The notes: a model not told the origin generated them from the letters alone. 64,000 nt of DNA from Daejeonella sp. (GCF_030684675.1 NZ_JAUXXZ010000031.1:1-64000); one strand, 5' to 3'. Positions 9,061 to 20,323 are shown, numbered from the stretch's first letter. A program made the numbers and translations.

Positions 9061-10248
9061 ATGGAAAAAACACTTAAAATATACAATGGTAAAATATTAA
9101 CCCCTTATCGCATCATCAGCGGTACTGTGGTTGTTGTTGACGGGAAGATAAAGGAAGTTGGGGAAGGAAATATTGAGGTTCCCGGTGCAGTTGAAATTGA
9201 TGCAAAGGGTAATTATATTGCTCCCGGATTTATTGATATCCATGTTCACGGAGGTGGTGGCCATGATTTCATGGATGGATCGGAAGAAGCTTTCCTGAAG
9301 ATTGCCGAGACTCATGCCAAATATGGAACAACCGGTCTGATGCCGACTACCCTGACCAGTGAACTGGATGAGCTTTACAATACCCTCGACTTATACAAAA
9401 AAGCAGATAAAAAGAATAAAATGGGTGCTCAGTTTCTTGGAATGCACCTTGAAGGACCCTATTTTGCGATGTCTCAACGTGGTGCACAGGATCCGAGATA
9501 TATTCGAAATCCTGATCCTAAGGAGTATATGGAAATTTTGTCGCGCTCCAATGATATCAAAAGATGGAGTGCTGCGCCTGAATTGAAAGGTGCAATTGAA
9601 TTTGGAAACCATCTTCGTTCTAAAGGCATCCTGGTGGCCATGGCGCATACCGATGCTATTTATGAGGAGGCTCTGGAGGCTTTTGAGGCTGGATTTACAT
9701 TAGGTACACACTTTTACTCCTGCATGTCGGGAGTTAGCCGTAGAAATTGTTTCAGATATGCAGGCGTGATTGAAACCGCTTATCTTCTCGATGAGATGGA
9801 TGTAGAGATCATTGCTGATGGTATTCACCTTCCGGCACCATTATTAAAGCTGATCTATAAGATTAAAGGCCCGGACCGCATTGCTTTGATTACTGATTCT
9901 ATGCGGGCTGCAGGTATGCCTCCTGGAGATAGCATCCTTGGAAGCAAGCACAACGGATTAAAGGTCCTCGTTGAAGATGGCGTGGCCAAACTGCTCGATC
10001 GTACTTCTTTTGCCGGTAGTGTCGCAACCTGCGACCGTCTGGTGAGGAATATGGTTAATATGGCCGAGGTGCCATTGCTTGAAGCAGTTAAAATGGCATC
10101 ACTTACACCAGCAAATATTTTGGGATTGGGAGCCAGTAAAGGTTCATTGATTTGTGGCAAGGATGCAGATATTGTCATTTTTGATTCAAATATCAATGTC
10201 AGTACCACGATTGTGCAGGGAAGAATTGTTTATAATAAATTAGATTAA
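9061..10248 (+). CDS. nagA: N-acetylglucosamine-6-phosphate deacetylase
   Basis: APGFIDIHVHGGGGHDFMDG, MHLEGPYF, MAHTDA, ALITDSMRAAGMPPG motifs. Confidence 0.9.
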   Translation: MEKTLKIYNGKILTPYRIISGTVVVVDGKIKEVGEGNIEVPGAVEIDAKGNYIAPGFIDIHVHGGGGHDFMDGSEEAFLKIAETHAKYGTTGLMPTTLTSELDELYNTLDLYKKADKKNKMGAQFLGMHLEGPYFAMSQRGAQDPRYIRNPDPKEYMEILSRSNDIKRWSAAPELKGAIEFGNHLRSKGILVAMAHTDAIYEEALEAFEAGFTLGTHFYSCMSGVSRRNCFRYAGVIETAYLLDEMDVEIIADGIHLPAPLLKLIYKIKGPDRIALITDSMRAAGMPPGDSILGSKHNGLKVLVEDGVAKLLDRTSFAGSVATCDRLVRNMVNMAEVPLLEAVKMASLTPANILGLGASKGSLICGKDADIVIFDSNINVSTTIVQGRIVYNKLD

Positions 10249-10261
10249 TACGAATACAATT

Positions 10262-11014
10262 ATGAGAGAGATTAAAAAGGATAAATTACAGGTTAATATA
10301 TACGCCGGAAGACCTGAATTAGGTGCTGCAGCTGCAGAAACTCTGACGGCCAGAATTGCTGAATTACTAAAGACGAAAGAGCAGGTAAACATCATTTTCG
10401 CTTCTGCTCCTTCACAAAATGAATTTCTTGCCGAATTGCTGAAAAAGGATATCCAATGGGAGAAGATCAATGCTTTCCACATGGATGAGTATATCGGTTT
10501 GCATCCGGATGCACCACAGGGTTTCGGTAATTTCCTCAAAGACAGACTGTTTAGTCATGTGACTTGTCATACTGTTAATTATCTGAATGGAAATACAGAT
10601 CCTCAGGAAGAGTGCAAAAGATATTCAGACCTTTTAATTAAATATCCGACAGATATCGTTTGTTTAGGGATAGGTGAAAATACCCATCTGGCATTTAATG
10701 ATCCGCATGTTGCCGATTTTAATGATCCATTAATTGTTAAGGTTGTTGATCTTGATCAGGATTGCCGGGTTCAACAGGTAAATGATGGCTGTTTTAGCGC
10801 GATTGATGAGGTTCCTACCCATGCTCTTACGATCACCATGCCTGCATTATTCAAATCAACTTATGCTATTGCTATTGTACCGGGTAAGTTTAAGGCAAAT
10901 GCTATTGATCACACCATCAACAGCGAGATTAGTGAGAAATACCCTTCAACAATACTCAGAAGGCACAACAATGCAATCTTATTTATTGATGAAGACAGTG
11001 CATCCAAATTGTAA
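10262..11014 (+). CDS. nagB: Glucosamine-6-phosphate deaminase/isomerase family
   Basis: FHMDEYIGLHPDAPQGFGNFL and VCLGIGENTHLAFNDPHVADF motifs. Confidence 0.85.
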   Translation: MREIKKDKLQVNIYAGRPELGAAAAETLTARIAELLKTKEQVNIIFASAPSQNEFLAELLKKDIQWEKINAFHMDEYIGLHPDAPQGFGNFLKDRLFSHVTCHTVNYLNGNTDPQEECKRYSDLLIKYPTDIVCLGIGENTHLAFNDPHVADFNDPLIVKVVDLDQDCRVQQVNDGCFSAIDEVPTHALTITMPALFKSTYAIAIVPGKFKANAIDHTINSEISEKYPSTILRRHNNAILFIDEDSASKL

Positions 11015-11087
11015 TTATTAAGGTAGAACGATTAAAATATTATATTTAAGAATTGGGGCTTTAAATCCGGAAATTAAAATAGAAAAT

Positions 11088-12407
11088 ATGAGTAGTAATA
11101 AAACAGTATCAGTAGGATCATTAAGTCAGCGGGATACCATCACAGGCATGGTGATTATCGCATTCATGTTTTTCATGTTTGGATTCACATCCTGGATCAA
11201 TGCGATCTTAATCCCATATTTTAAGATTTCATTTGAGCTTTCACACGTTCAGTCTTATTTGGTAACCTTCGCATTTTATATTTCCTATTTGTTATTTTCT
11301 GTTCCGGCATCTTACCTGCTCAAAAATGTAGGTTTCAAGAAAGGGATGATGATCGGTTTCTGGATCATGTCGACAGGAGCATTTCTTTTTGTTCCGGCTG
11401 CAATTACGATGACCTATGAATTGTTCTTATTGGGCTTATTTTCAATTGGAGCCGGTTTGGCATTACTCCAGTCGGCCGCGAATCCCTACATCACCATTTT
11501 AGGGCCTACAGAGCGTGCTGCTCAGCGATTCAGTATTATGGGTATCTGTAATAAGGGTGCCGGTATTCTGGCGCCATTGTTATTTGCTGCTGTAATCTTC
11601 AAAGCCACGGATAGTGCGATGCTGGATAATATCAGCTCCATGTCTCAGGCTGAAAAGGATGCTGTTTTTCATGAACTTATCCAAAGGGTAATTATTCCCT
11701 ATGCATGTGTAGGAACCTTTCTTTTTCTGATTGGACTGTTTATTCGTTATTCACCACTTCCTGAAATTGATACTGAGCATGAAAGCGAAGAACTGGCTCA
11801 GGCAAACTCCTCAAAAAGCAGTATTATGCAGTTCCCACACCTTGTTTTAGGAGCTTTTGCGATATTTCTGCATGTAGGAACCCAGGTAATTTCAATTGAT
11901 ACGGTAATCAGTTATGCGGCAACAATGAACCTCAATCTGATTGAAGCCAAGGTTTTCCCTTCTTATACCCTTACTGCTCAGATTTGTGCTTATCTGGTTG
12001 GTATATTCTTTATTCCGAAATTTATGTCGCAGTTAACGGCATTGAAGGCAAGTACCATATTTGGTGCAATTCTGACCCTGATGATTATCTACGCAAAAGG
12101 GGATGTTACTTTCCTTGGACATACCAATGATATTTCTCTATGGTTTGTCGTGATGCTTGGTCTGGCTAATTCATTAGTTTGGGCGGGGATCTGGCCTTTG
12201 GCATTAGATGGTTTAGGCCGTTTTACTAAAGTCGGAGCATCATTGATGGTCATGGGATTAGCAGGTAATGCAATACTCCCACTTATTTACGGATATTTCG
12301 TAGATGTATGGGATGCCCGTAATGCATACTGGGTTTTAATGCCATGTTATTTGTATCTGATTTTCTATGCATTCAGAGGCTATCGTTTACGCAAATGGAC
12401 CAGCTAA
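11088..12407 (+). CDS. Sugar MFS transporter (FucP/NagP-like)
   Basis: 12-TM-like profile; FFMFGFTSWINAILIPYFK…LLQSAANPYITILGP motifs; adjacent to nagAB. Confidence 0.8.
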   Translation: MSSNKTVSVGSLSQRDTITGMVIIAFMFFMFGFTSWINAILIPYFKISFELSHVQSYLVTFAFYISYLLFSVPASYLLKNVGFKKGMMIGFWIMSTGAFLFVPAAITMTYELFLLGLFSIGAGLALLQSAANPYITILGPTERAAQRFSIMGICNKGAGILAPLLFAAVIFKATDSAMLDNISSMSQAEKDAVFHELIQRVIIPYACVGTFLFLIGLFIRYSPLPEIDTEHESEELAQANSSKSSIMQFPHLVLGAFAIFLHVGTQVISIDTVISYAATMNLNLIEAKVFPSYTLTAQICAYLVGIFFIPKFMSQLTALKASTIFGAILTLMIIYAKGDVTFLGHTNDISLWFVVMLGLANSLVWAGIWPLALDGLGRFTKVGASLMVMGLAGNAILPLIYGYFVDVWDARNAYWVLMPCYLYLIFYAFRGYRLRKWTS

Positions 12408-12529
12408 TTCTAAATACTGTTGATTTCAATGAATAAGCAGGTATTGTAAGCAATTCTTTTGCCGATCATTTTAATTGATGATGTCTTAAATTAAGCAATA
12501 ATAAATTTTCTTATCATAATCTAATACCA

Positions 12530-15500
12530 ATGAATCATTTACGAAATGTATTTGCTCTGGGAGCAGTTTTTTCTGCAGCTTTTGCCAATGCCCAACTAGC
12601 TCCACCAGTCATATCCAACCCTAATGTTGTTCTTGAACCATGGTCCTATACCGAAAACTTCGAGGATCGTGAATTAGGAGCATGGGCATCATACCCTCAC
12701 TGGCAGGATATTGCCTATAATCAGGACTTTCGCCCTAATGAAATTGTTCCCGGCGATCCTAATATTTCGGTGGTTCAGAAGGTTCGTGCTTTTACCAATG
12801 TGGATGCTTATGCCGGTGCACAGAAATTGCTCGATATGTATCTTGTTCCCGGTGCAAGTGTAAAATTTAGATATTATCTGAAGTCAAATACTCCTTCAGA
12901 ATATTATAAGGTCAGGTTTGCTGCAGGTGATCTTGGCAAGCTGGATTATACGATCAATAATCCCGAACGGAATAAGTGGGTGACAGCTACTGTAAGTTTT
13001 AATGAACTTGTGTCTGAGAATCCGAAGATTTCAGGTAAAGATAAAGTCAAAATTTATGCCTTAGCTTTTATTACTAAATTCCCCTCAGCAGATCCGGATA
13101 TGCCGATCTATTTTGGAATTGATGACATTTCCTTTACTGCCGCCCGTGAATCAACTTTTCAATTTAGTACTCCGGAAATGTTTAAATTACCTGAGTATGC
13201 CCAGTATATTCCAAAAAAGCATTATGCCGCCGGAGATGATTTCAATTTGAGCGGTAAATGGCCACTGGATGCGAAAAATGTTAACCTTGAAATTGTTTCA
13301 TTTACAGATCAGTCTAAATCTTTTTTTAAGGGCGATTTAACTAAGTCGGGTACTGATTGGTCGCTTAAACCTTTAAAGCTTAGCTTTCCCGAAGGACTTT
13401 ATATCGGAAAAATAAAGGCTTTGGATGGTGCTAAGGAATTGGCTCATACAGAATTCACGATTCATATCGCACCTCAGAACATGGCTGGAAAACACCCCCG
13501 CTTATTGTTTGATGCTGAAAAGAAGAAAGAACTGGATGTTAAAATTAAGCAGCCTGAGTATAAGAAAGTATATGATGATATCCTTAAGAATGCAAAAGTA
13601 CAGCGTGACAAGATTCCGGTAAGCAGTCTGATTTTTGATTTGGACCAGTTTCCAAAAGAGGACTGGCTTCCAACCTGGTCGGCCTGGGGCGATAAAATTT
13701 ATCATACCGGCGAAGCCCTTCGTTTAAATGCCAGAGCTTATGCTTTTCATGGGGATAAGGAAGCTGGTACTTATGTTAAAGATGTTCTGGTTAAGATAGC
13801 CGGCTGGCCAAACTGGACGCATCCATGGCAAACTAATCGCGGTCGTTACAGTGAGCATCGCACAGGTAGCTGGGCACATCGGGTTGCTGAGGCTTATGAC
13901 CTGACCTATGATGTAATGACACCTGCTGAGAGTAGTGTTATCCGTAAAGCGATTATGGCAAATATCGTTGATGGTGCTCACCGTACCTATGTTTACAATG
14001 ATGATATTACTGCCGCTACATCAAACTGGCTCGCAATGATTTTAGGTGGATCATTAATGAATATGGCTGCTGTTTATGCAGACGGGCCAGAAACTGAAAA
14101 CCTGGAGCCATATTTTACCGGTGGTTTGATAAAATATTACCGATTTATTAATCGTGTGATAGATCAGAAGGATGGTGCCTGGGGTGAAGGATATGGATAC
14201 AACAGCTATTCATTCTCCAATATGGCATACAGCCTTCCTTCACTCAATAATGTATTTAAGATCGATCTTACTGCACCTTTAGTTGGAAGTTACAATGAAT
14301 TTATCTGGGGCGGATTGATCAAAGACAAGCTTTGGTTTGAATACGGTGATTCAGGAGGTGCAATGGTGCCTGCAACATTCTGGAGCTTTCTGCTTGAAAA
14401 AAGAAGAGAACCACGTTTAAGCTGGTTTTATAATTACATGAAAACTCAGGAGAATTATGAGGATGTAATTTTCAATACCAAAAATATTCCTGAGGATAGT
14501 CCTTTTGATGAGAATCCGGTAAAGGTTTTCCGAGAGATAGGAACTACGGTATTCAAAAGCGGTTGGGAAAAGGATGATTTTTCATTCGTAATGCGTACCG
14601 GTGCATTCTATAACCACCAGCACATTGATCAGGGAAGTATCTGGTTAGCTGATAAGGGGGTTTTGTTCATTGAAGAACGTCACCTCAAAAATTCTACTTA
14701 TTATGATGATCCGATCTATCAGTCAAAACTGATTCAGCCGGTCGCACATTCAACCATACTTATCGATGGAAATGAGCAGAGTCAGCGTACCGGAGACCAC
14801 CTTTATCATGCACCTGGTTTTGATGATCATGCTTATATTGCTAATTTCCTGGATGGGAAAGATGCCGCATTTTCTTCCGGTAATATCGGACGTATTTATT
14901 TCGATAAAGTAAAAGATTTGAGCCGGAATGTATTGTTTATCAAGCCACGCACCCTTTTAATGCTGGATACGGCTATTCCTTCTGAGAAGGATGCGAAAGT
15001 AACCCTGCTTTATCAGACTGCAGAACTTGAGCATATCAAGGCTGGAAAAGATGTTTCAAATATCACAAAGGGAGGCGTGACGCTTAATTTCATGCACCTT
15101 GCACCGAAGGTTGTTGAAACAGAAGCAGAGGAAACTCCGCATTATCTGTACACCTTACAGCGTGTGCGTCATTTGAAGAAGGAAGGCATGTTAAAGGTAT
15201 CTGCCAGTACTACAAACAGAGAGCCGCTTGTAATTGCAAATCTTATAACTACTGATGGAAGCAATGGTGTTTCTGAAGTGATTACAGAAGAAGGTGATGG
15301 ATTTGTGAGTGGTGTGGCATCCGGTAAGAAGTTTGCTTTCAGCACAAAGCCGGGTAAAGTTTATCAAACTGGTGGAATAGAGACTGATGCAGCTTCGATG
15401 ACCTGGAGCAGCGACAGATATTTTGTTGCACTGGCAACAAGTTTCAGTAATAAAAGTGCTTCAAAAGCACTAAATTCATCAGAAGTTTTAACTTTCGAAT

Positions 15501-15682
15501 GGTCGGCTGATGGTATTAAATATGCTGTAGGAAAAACTGCAAAACTGAGTATTTCTTCCGCATCAAAACCGAAATCTGTACTTTTGAATGGCAAGGCAAC
15601 CCGTAATTTTACTTATGATATTTCTAAGAAGCAGGTATCATTGGAAGTGCAGGCGGGAGAGGGAGTGATTAAGGTTAATTGA
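12530..15682 (+). CDS. Second secreted heparinase II/III-family polysaccharide lyase-like protein
   Basis: Signal peptide; same architecture as 3135-6344; GAFYNHQHIDQGSIWLADKGVLFIEE region. Confidence 0.8.
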   Translation: MNHLRNVFALGAVFSAAFANAQLAPPVISNPNVVLEPWSYTENFEDRELGAWASYPHWQDIAYNQDFRPNEIVPGDPNISVVQKVRAFTNVDAYAGAQKLLDMYLVPGASVKFRYYLKSNTPSEYYKVRFAAGDLGKLDYTINNPERNKWVTATVSFNELVSENPKISGKDKVKIYALAFITKFPSADPDMPIYFGIDDISFTAARESTFQFSTPEMFKLPEYAQYIPKKHYAAGDDFNLSGKWPLDAKNVNLEIVSFTDQSKSFFKGDLTKSGTDWSLKPLKLSFPEGLYIGKIKALDGAKELAHTEFTIHIAPQNMAGKHPRLLFDAEKKKELDVKIKQPEYKKVYDDILKNAKVQRDKIPVSSLIFDLDQFPKEDWLPTWSAWGDKIYHTGEALRLNARAYAFHGDKEAGTYVKDVLVKIAGWPNWTHPWQTNRGRYSEHRTGSWAHRVAEAYDLTYDVMTPAESSVIRKAIMANIVDGAHRTYVYNDDITAATSNWLAMILGGSLMNMAAVYADGPETENLEPYFTGGLIKYYRFINRVIDQKDGAWGEGYGYNSYSFSNMAYSLPSLNNVFKIDLTAPLVGSYNEFIWGGLIKDKLWFEYGDSGGAMVPATFWSFLLEKRREPRLSWFYNYMKTQENYEDVIFNTKNIPEDSPFDENPVKVFREIGTTVFKSGWEKDDFSFVMRTGAFYNHQHIDQGSIWLADKGVLFIEERHLKNSTYYDDPIYQSKLIQPVAHSTILIDGNEQSQRTGDHLYHAPGFDDHAYIANFLDGKDAAFSSGNIGRIYFDKVKDLSRNVLFIKPRTLLMLDTAIPSEKDAKVTLLYQTAELEHIKAGKDVSNITKGGVTLNFMHLAPKVVETEAEETPHYLYTLQRVRHLKKEGMLKVSASTTNREPLVIANLITTDGSNGVSEVITEEGDGFVSGVASGKKFAFSTKPGKVYQTGGIETDAASMTWSSDRYFVALATSFSNKSASKALNSSEVLTFEWSADGIKYAVGKTAKLSISSASKPKSVLLNGKATRNFTYDISKKQVSLEVQAGEGVIKVN

Positions 15683-16230
15683 ATTGAGTATAGAGTATAG
15701 AGTATTGAGATTGAATCCGGGTTCATTTTAAGTAGCAAGAACCAAGAACCAAGATTCAAGACTTATTCTTGTTCATTTGAAAATTGTGCTCGAGGATTTT
15801 AGCTATTACTAAGTCATTTAATTTTTAGGATAAATTACAGACAACTGGCAACTGGCAACAGACAACTGAACTAAGACTTAATCCTGGTTCAATTGAAATT
15901 TGGTTTTCAGACTTACGAATTTACATAGGCATCATGCAAGATAAATTCGTCAGTCGCTTGTTAATATAACAGTATCAAGAGCCAAGTATCAAGACTTAAT
16001 CCGCGTTCATTTGAAATTTGTGTTTTGGAAGAATAATAGACAATGAACCAGGATTATTGTCCCCCTTTGGAGGGGGGCGGGTAAGGTTTGAGCGATTGCA
16101 GGGGGAGGATTTCGAGAATCAGGTATCAAGAACGAGGAATCAAGATTGAAACCTAGTTCATTTTAAATTTGTGCTCAAGGATATTAACTAATAGTAATTC
16201 ATTTGACAATAACGATAAATTACTAACAAC
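15683..16230. repeat. Degenerate intergenic repeat array (units resembling CAAGACTTAATCCTGGTTCATTTGAAATTTGTGCTCAAGGAT)
   Basis: About five divergent unit copies around 15711, 15758, 15874, 15992 and 16143; larger ~80-bp duplicate at 15770-15850 and 16157-16235. Confidence 0.65.
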
Positions 16231-16261
16231 TAACCAACCAACTACTAACAAACTAATACAA

Positions 16262-17077
16262 ATGGAAGAATTCTCATTAAAAGGCAAAGTAATCATAGTA
16301 ACAGGAGGCACAGGCATACTTGGCGATTCATTTATTAAGGGAATAGTCAAAGCCGGTGGTGCAGTAGGGATTTTAGGCAGAAATAAGGATGTTGCCAATG
16401 GGCGTGCAGATGCAATCAACAAGAACGGTGGTCGTGCAGTCGCTCTCATTGCAGATGCAATGGATGAGGGTCAATTGATTGATGCCAAAAATAAGGTATT
16501 AGATGCTTTTGGACGGATTGATGGACTGGTAAACGGAGCAGGTGGTAATCAGCCGCATGGTGTACTTTTGCCTGGTGATGATATCTTTAAGATGAATTTA
16601 GATGGGATGAAGCGCGTGATGGATCTGAACACCTGGGGTACCCTGATTCCGACCCAGATCTTTGGTGAAGCAATGGTTAATTCTGTTGAGAAGGGTAGTA
16701 TCGTGAATATTTCATCTATGAATTCGAAGCGTGCAATTACCCGGGTTTTGGGTTATAATATGGGTAAGGCAGCGGTCGATTGTTATAATCAATGGTTTGC
16801 TGTAGAATTAGCAAATCGTTATGGTGATCGTATTCGCATGAATGCACTGGCACCTGGTTTCTTTCTTACTGAGCAAAACAGAAATTTATTAACTAATCCT
16901 GATGGAACATTTACCGACAGGGGCGAAAAGGTGATCAGAAATACTCCGTTTAAGCGGTTTGGTCATCCGGATGAATTGCAGGGCGCACTGGTATGGCTAT
17001 TAAGTGATGCCTCTAAATTTGTTACCGGTTCTATGGTATGTGTTGATGGTGGGTTCTCAATTTTTGCTGGAGTTTAA
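16262..17077 (+). CDS. SDR-family oxidoreductase, probable fructuronate reductase/D-mannonate oxidoreductase
   Basis: [14 protein letters not shown] Rossmann motif, YNMGKAAVD active site; stop overlaps the uxuA start; upstream-extended start at 16169 lies in the repeat. Confidence 0.75.
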   Translation: MEEFSLKGKVIIVTGGTGILGDSFIKGIVKAGGAVGILGRNKDVANGRADAINKNGGRAVALIADAMDEGQLIDAKNKVLDAFGRIDGLVNGAGGNQPHGVLLPGDDIFKMNLDGMKRVMDLNTWGTLIPTQIFGEAMVNSVEKGSIVNISSMNSKRAITRVLGYNMGKAAVDCYNQWFAVELANRYGDRIRMNALAPGFFLTEQNRNLLTNPDGTFTDRGEKVIRNTPFKRFGHPDELQGALVWLLSDASKFVTGSMVCVDGGFSIFAGV

Positions 17078-18273
17078 TGAATACAAATAATAAAATAGAC
17101 GGATCCTGCGCAATGCAGCAAACCATGCGATGGTATGGCCCGAATGATCCTGTAAGTCTTTCGGATATTCGTCAGGCTGGTTGTACCGGAATTGTATCGG
17201 CATTACACCATATTCCAAACGGAGAGGTTTGGCCTATTGAGGATATTAAAAAAAGACAAAAGGAAGTCGCTGATGCCGGCATGATATGGAGCGTGGTTGA
17301 AAGTGTTCCTGTTCATGAAAATATTAAGACCCAAATCGGTCCATTTCTGAAACATATAGATAATTACAAACAAAGTATCCGCAATTTATCTTCCTGTGGG
17401 ATCAGGTGCATTACCTATAATTTTATGCCGGTTCTCGATTGGACCAGAACTGATCTGGCCTATACCATGGAGGATGGATCGAAAGCCCTGCGTTTTGAAA
17501 AAGCAGCGTTCATTGCCTTTGATTTGTTCATTTTAAGGCGTCCAGGGGCTGAATCTGATTATACCGAAGAAGAAATAAGTCGCGCGAAAGTTCGGTTTGA
17601 CGGAATGAATGATGAAGAGAAGCACTTGCTGACAAGAAACATCATTGCCGGTTTACCGGGCAGTGAAGAGAGTTTTACCATCGAGCAATTCCAGCAGGCT
17701 TTGGATACCTATAAGGGCATTAATGCTGATCGTCTTCGCCAGAATCTGATCTATTTTCTAAGCGAAATTATTCCTGTTGCACATGAGAGTGGAGTAAAAA
17801 TGGTCATTCATCCCGATGATCCGCCTTATGGAATACTTGGATTACCAAGGGTTGTGAGCACTGCTGCAGATTTTAAAGCCCTGATTACTGCTATTCCTTC
17901 ATTGTCTAACGGACTTTGTTTCTGTACAGGTTCTTTTGGTGTGAGGGCTGATAATGATTTAGCAGCCATGGTAGAACAATTTGCCGATCATATCAACTTT
18001 ATACATTTAAGAAGTACCCGCCGCAATGAGTGGGGTGATTTTTATGAGGATAACCATTTGGATGGTAATGTAGATATGTATGCGGTTGTTAAGCAATTGG
18101 TAAAGATATCCCATGCAAGAAATGTTTCCATTCCAATGCGCCCTGATCACGGACACCAGATGCTCGATGATCTGAAGAAGAAAACCAACCCTGGTTATTC
18201 AGCAATTGGCCGCCTCCGCGGATTGGCAGAGTTGAGGGGACTGGAATATGGGATTATTAGGAGTGAGATGTGA
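17077..18273 (+). CDS. uxuA: Mannonate dehydratase
   Basis: [36 protein letters not shown] and [12 protein letters not shown] motifs. Confidence 0.9.
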   Translation: MNTNNKIDGSCAMQQTMRWYGPNDPVSLSDIRQAGCTGIVSALHHIPNGEVWPIEDIKKRQKEVADAGMIWSVVESVPVHENIKTQIGPFLKHIDNYKQSIRNLSSCGIRCITYNFMPVLDWTRTDLAYTMEDGSKALRFEKAAFIAFDLFILRRPGAESDYTEEEISRAKVRFDGMNDEEKHLLTRNIIAGLPGSEESFTIEQFQQALDTYKGINADRLRQNLIYFLSEIIPVAHESGVKMVIHPDDPPYGILGLPRVVSTAADFKALITAIPSLSNGLCFCTGSFGVRADNDLAAMVEQFADHINFIHLRSTRRNEWGDFYEDNHLDGNVDMYAVVKQLVKISHARNVSIPMRPDHGHQMLDDLKKKTNPGYSAIGRLRGLAELRGLEYGIIRSEM

Positions 18274-18508
18274 GATATGAGATTTGAGATTCATCCTTAA
18301 TTCTCTATTTTTTATTTTCCATCTCATAACTATTGAATTTCAGAATCCAGTTTCAATTTTTTGCTTTCTGACAATGGATTTATATAAAATCAGTCAGATT
18401 GAACTAAGATTTCTTTGTGGATTCCCGGCACTTTGTGCTTTATCTTTTTTATCATATTATTTTAATTAAAATTTATTCATGAAAAGCACATTTAAGGGCT
18501 ATTGAAAT

Positions 18509-19075
18509 ATGAATGATAATACTTCAGATACAAACATTTGGAATGTTGACGCAAAGGAGTTTGAAGTAGTATTCAAGTTTCATTACGTGAAGTTAACCCT
18601 CTATGCGAATAGATTTTTAAATGATATCGATATTTCTAAAGAGATAGCTTCCGATTCATTAACTTTTCTTTGGGAAAAACGGGAATCACTATCTTTTACA
18701 ACTTCGGTCACTGCCTATTTATATAAAATGGTTCAGAATAAGTGTATGAACCGTATTAAGCATAAACGAATAGAGAATGAATATGTGAACTATATGATCA
18801 GGAATAAACTTATTGATGAAATTCCAGAGCATGACACAAATCCATACCATGAAAAGGAACTTGCAGAGCAGATCAGACAAGCAATAGATACTCTTCCTGA
18901 AAAATGTAAGCTTGTATTTGAGATGAGCCGTTTCGAGTATCTAAAAAATAAAGAAATCGCTGAAAGGTTAAACATTTCCCAAAATACAGTTGAGCGACAC
19001 ATCACCATAGCGCTTGAAAAGCTTAGAAAAAGTTTAGGATATACGATTGGTATTATACTTTCCATGCTTATGTAA
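18509..19075 (+). CDS. ECF RNA polymerase sigma factor (FecI-like)
   Basis: Region 4 AERLNISQNTVERHITIALEKLRKSL; precedes FecR and SusC. Confidence 0.85.
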   Translation: MNDNTSDTNIWNVDAKEFEVVFKFHYVKLTLYANRFLNDIDISKEIASDSLTFLWEKRESLSFTTSVTAYLYKMVQNKCMNRIKHKRIENEYVNYMIRNKLIDEIPEHDTNPYHEKELAEQIRQAIDTLPEKCKLVFEMSRFEYLKNKEIAERLNISQNTVERHITIALEKLRKSLGYTIGIILSMLM

Positions 19076-19190
19076 TAAATGCTTCTCCACTTCTAAAAAA
19101 TTCAGAATTCATTTGGATTATAAAAACTTAACAAAAATTTAACGTGTATTGGGGGTATAGGTATAAATAGTTGTCTTTAAATCTAGAAGC

Positions 19191-20258
19191 ATGAAAGAAA
19201 TAGACAAAGTTTTAATAACAAAATATGTAACCAGGCAAGCCAATGAAGAAGAGATTGCTATGGCAAAATATTTGATTAGCAGCAGTAAAGTTCATGAAGA
19301 ATTCTATTTACAGCTTTATGAAACATGGCAAAGGTCCATTTATTATAAAATAGGTTTTATAGATTCTGAACAGGCTTATTCAGATTTTCTTGACAAATCT
19401 ACTGTAAGGAAAATGGGCACTATATTCAGATTGAAATACTTAACCATCGCAGCATCTTTTTTAATTATTTGTGGTGTGGCTTTTTATTTTTACAAGGCAT
19501 ACAGGCCTGATAAGGTACATACCATTACCGAAATCAATGTTCCAAAAGGGGCTATGCGCAAGATAGTTTTGCCGGATGGAACAAAAGTAACTATCAATGC
19601 AGGAAGTACCTTGAAATTTGAATCCGACTTTGGTAAAGGAACTCGAACTGTTCACTTAAATGGAGAAGCATATTTTGATATCTCGAAAAGCAAAATCCCA
19701 TTCATAGTAAATGCAAATAATTATACTATTCGTGATATAGGAACCATTTTTAATGTGAAAGCATATCCTGATGATCTCTCTTTTGAAACAATGGTTATTG
19801 AAGGAGAGGTTCAGGTTGAAGGCAAATTGTCAATAGACTCAGATAAGTCACAAATGATCTCTGTGAAACAGCAGCAGGTACTCAAATTAAATTATTCATC
19901 CTCTCTAAATCATGTTATTCAACCCGACAAGGATTTTTCTGAGATAATTGAGGTTAAGGTCCAGAAAATAAGCCCCGCCCAGGTTGAAGTCTATACAGGA
20001 TGGACTGAGGATCTACTTGTTTTTGAAGGAATTACTTTTCAAGAAATAACCAGAATAATGGAAAGAAGATATGATGTTGAAATCATTGTGGACAATTCAG
20101 AAGTAAAAAATCTAAAGTATACCGGAAGTTTCAAGAATATAGATGATATCGATAAGGCACTAAAGATAATGAAGGAAACTACTGATATAGCCTATGAAAA
20201 GCAAGGCAGAATAATCAAGATTCGAAAAGGTATTAATTTTAAAAGCCAAAGCCTATGA
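19191..20258 (+). CDS. FecR-family anti-sigma factor
   Basis: Single TM; VPKGAMRKIVLPDGTKVTINAGSTLKFESDF…LNGEAYFDISK FecR motif. Confidence 0.9.
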   Translation: MKEIDKVLITKYVTRQANEEEIAMAKYLISSSKVHEEFYLQLYETWQRSIYYKIGFIDSEQAYSDFLDKSTVRKMGTIFRLKYLTIAASFLIICGVAFYFYKAYRPDKVHTITEINVPKGAMRKIVLPDGTKVTINAGSTLKFESDFGKGTRTVHLNGEAYFDISKSKIPFIVNANNYTIRDIGTIFNVKAYPDDLSFETMVIEGEVQVEGKLSIDSDKSQMISVKQQQVLKLNYSSSLNHVIQPDKDFSEIIEVKVQKISPAQVEVYTGWTEDLLVFEGITFQEITRIMERRYDVEIIVDNSEVKNLKYTGSFKNIDDIDKALKIMKETTDIAYEKQGRIIKIRKGINFKSQSL

Positions 20259-20280
20259 TTTAAAATCAAACATAAAAAAA

Positions 20281-20323
20281 ACCGAAAGTGCGCTAACACT
20301 TTCGGTAAAAGAGCAATAGCTAA
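20281..20323 (+). promoter_or_regulatory. Pre-susC leader hairpin ACCGAAAGTG-CGCTAA-CACTTTCGGT followed by TAGCTAA
   Basis: Perfect 10-bp stem, 6-nt loop; no downstream T-tract; matches the architecture at 44650-44689. Confidence 0.6.

Noticed and set aside
15683-16230. Considered as a CRISPR array
   Set aside because: Units are degenerate with irregular spacing and no unique spacers of uniform length; no cas genes in the window.
16169-16261. N-terminal extension of the SDR ORF (MCSRILTNSNSF…)
   Set aside because: Lies in the degenerate repeat; the typical SDR start is [16 protein letters not shown] at 16262.
18284-18469. Plus-strand 61-aa hydrophobic ORF between uxuA and the sigma factor
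   Set aside because: AT-rich intergenic sequence with low-complexity GAGATATGAGATTTGAGATT start; no support for translation.
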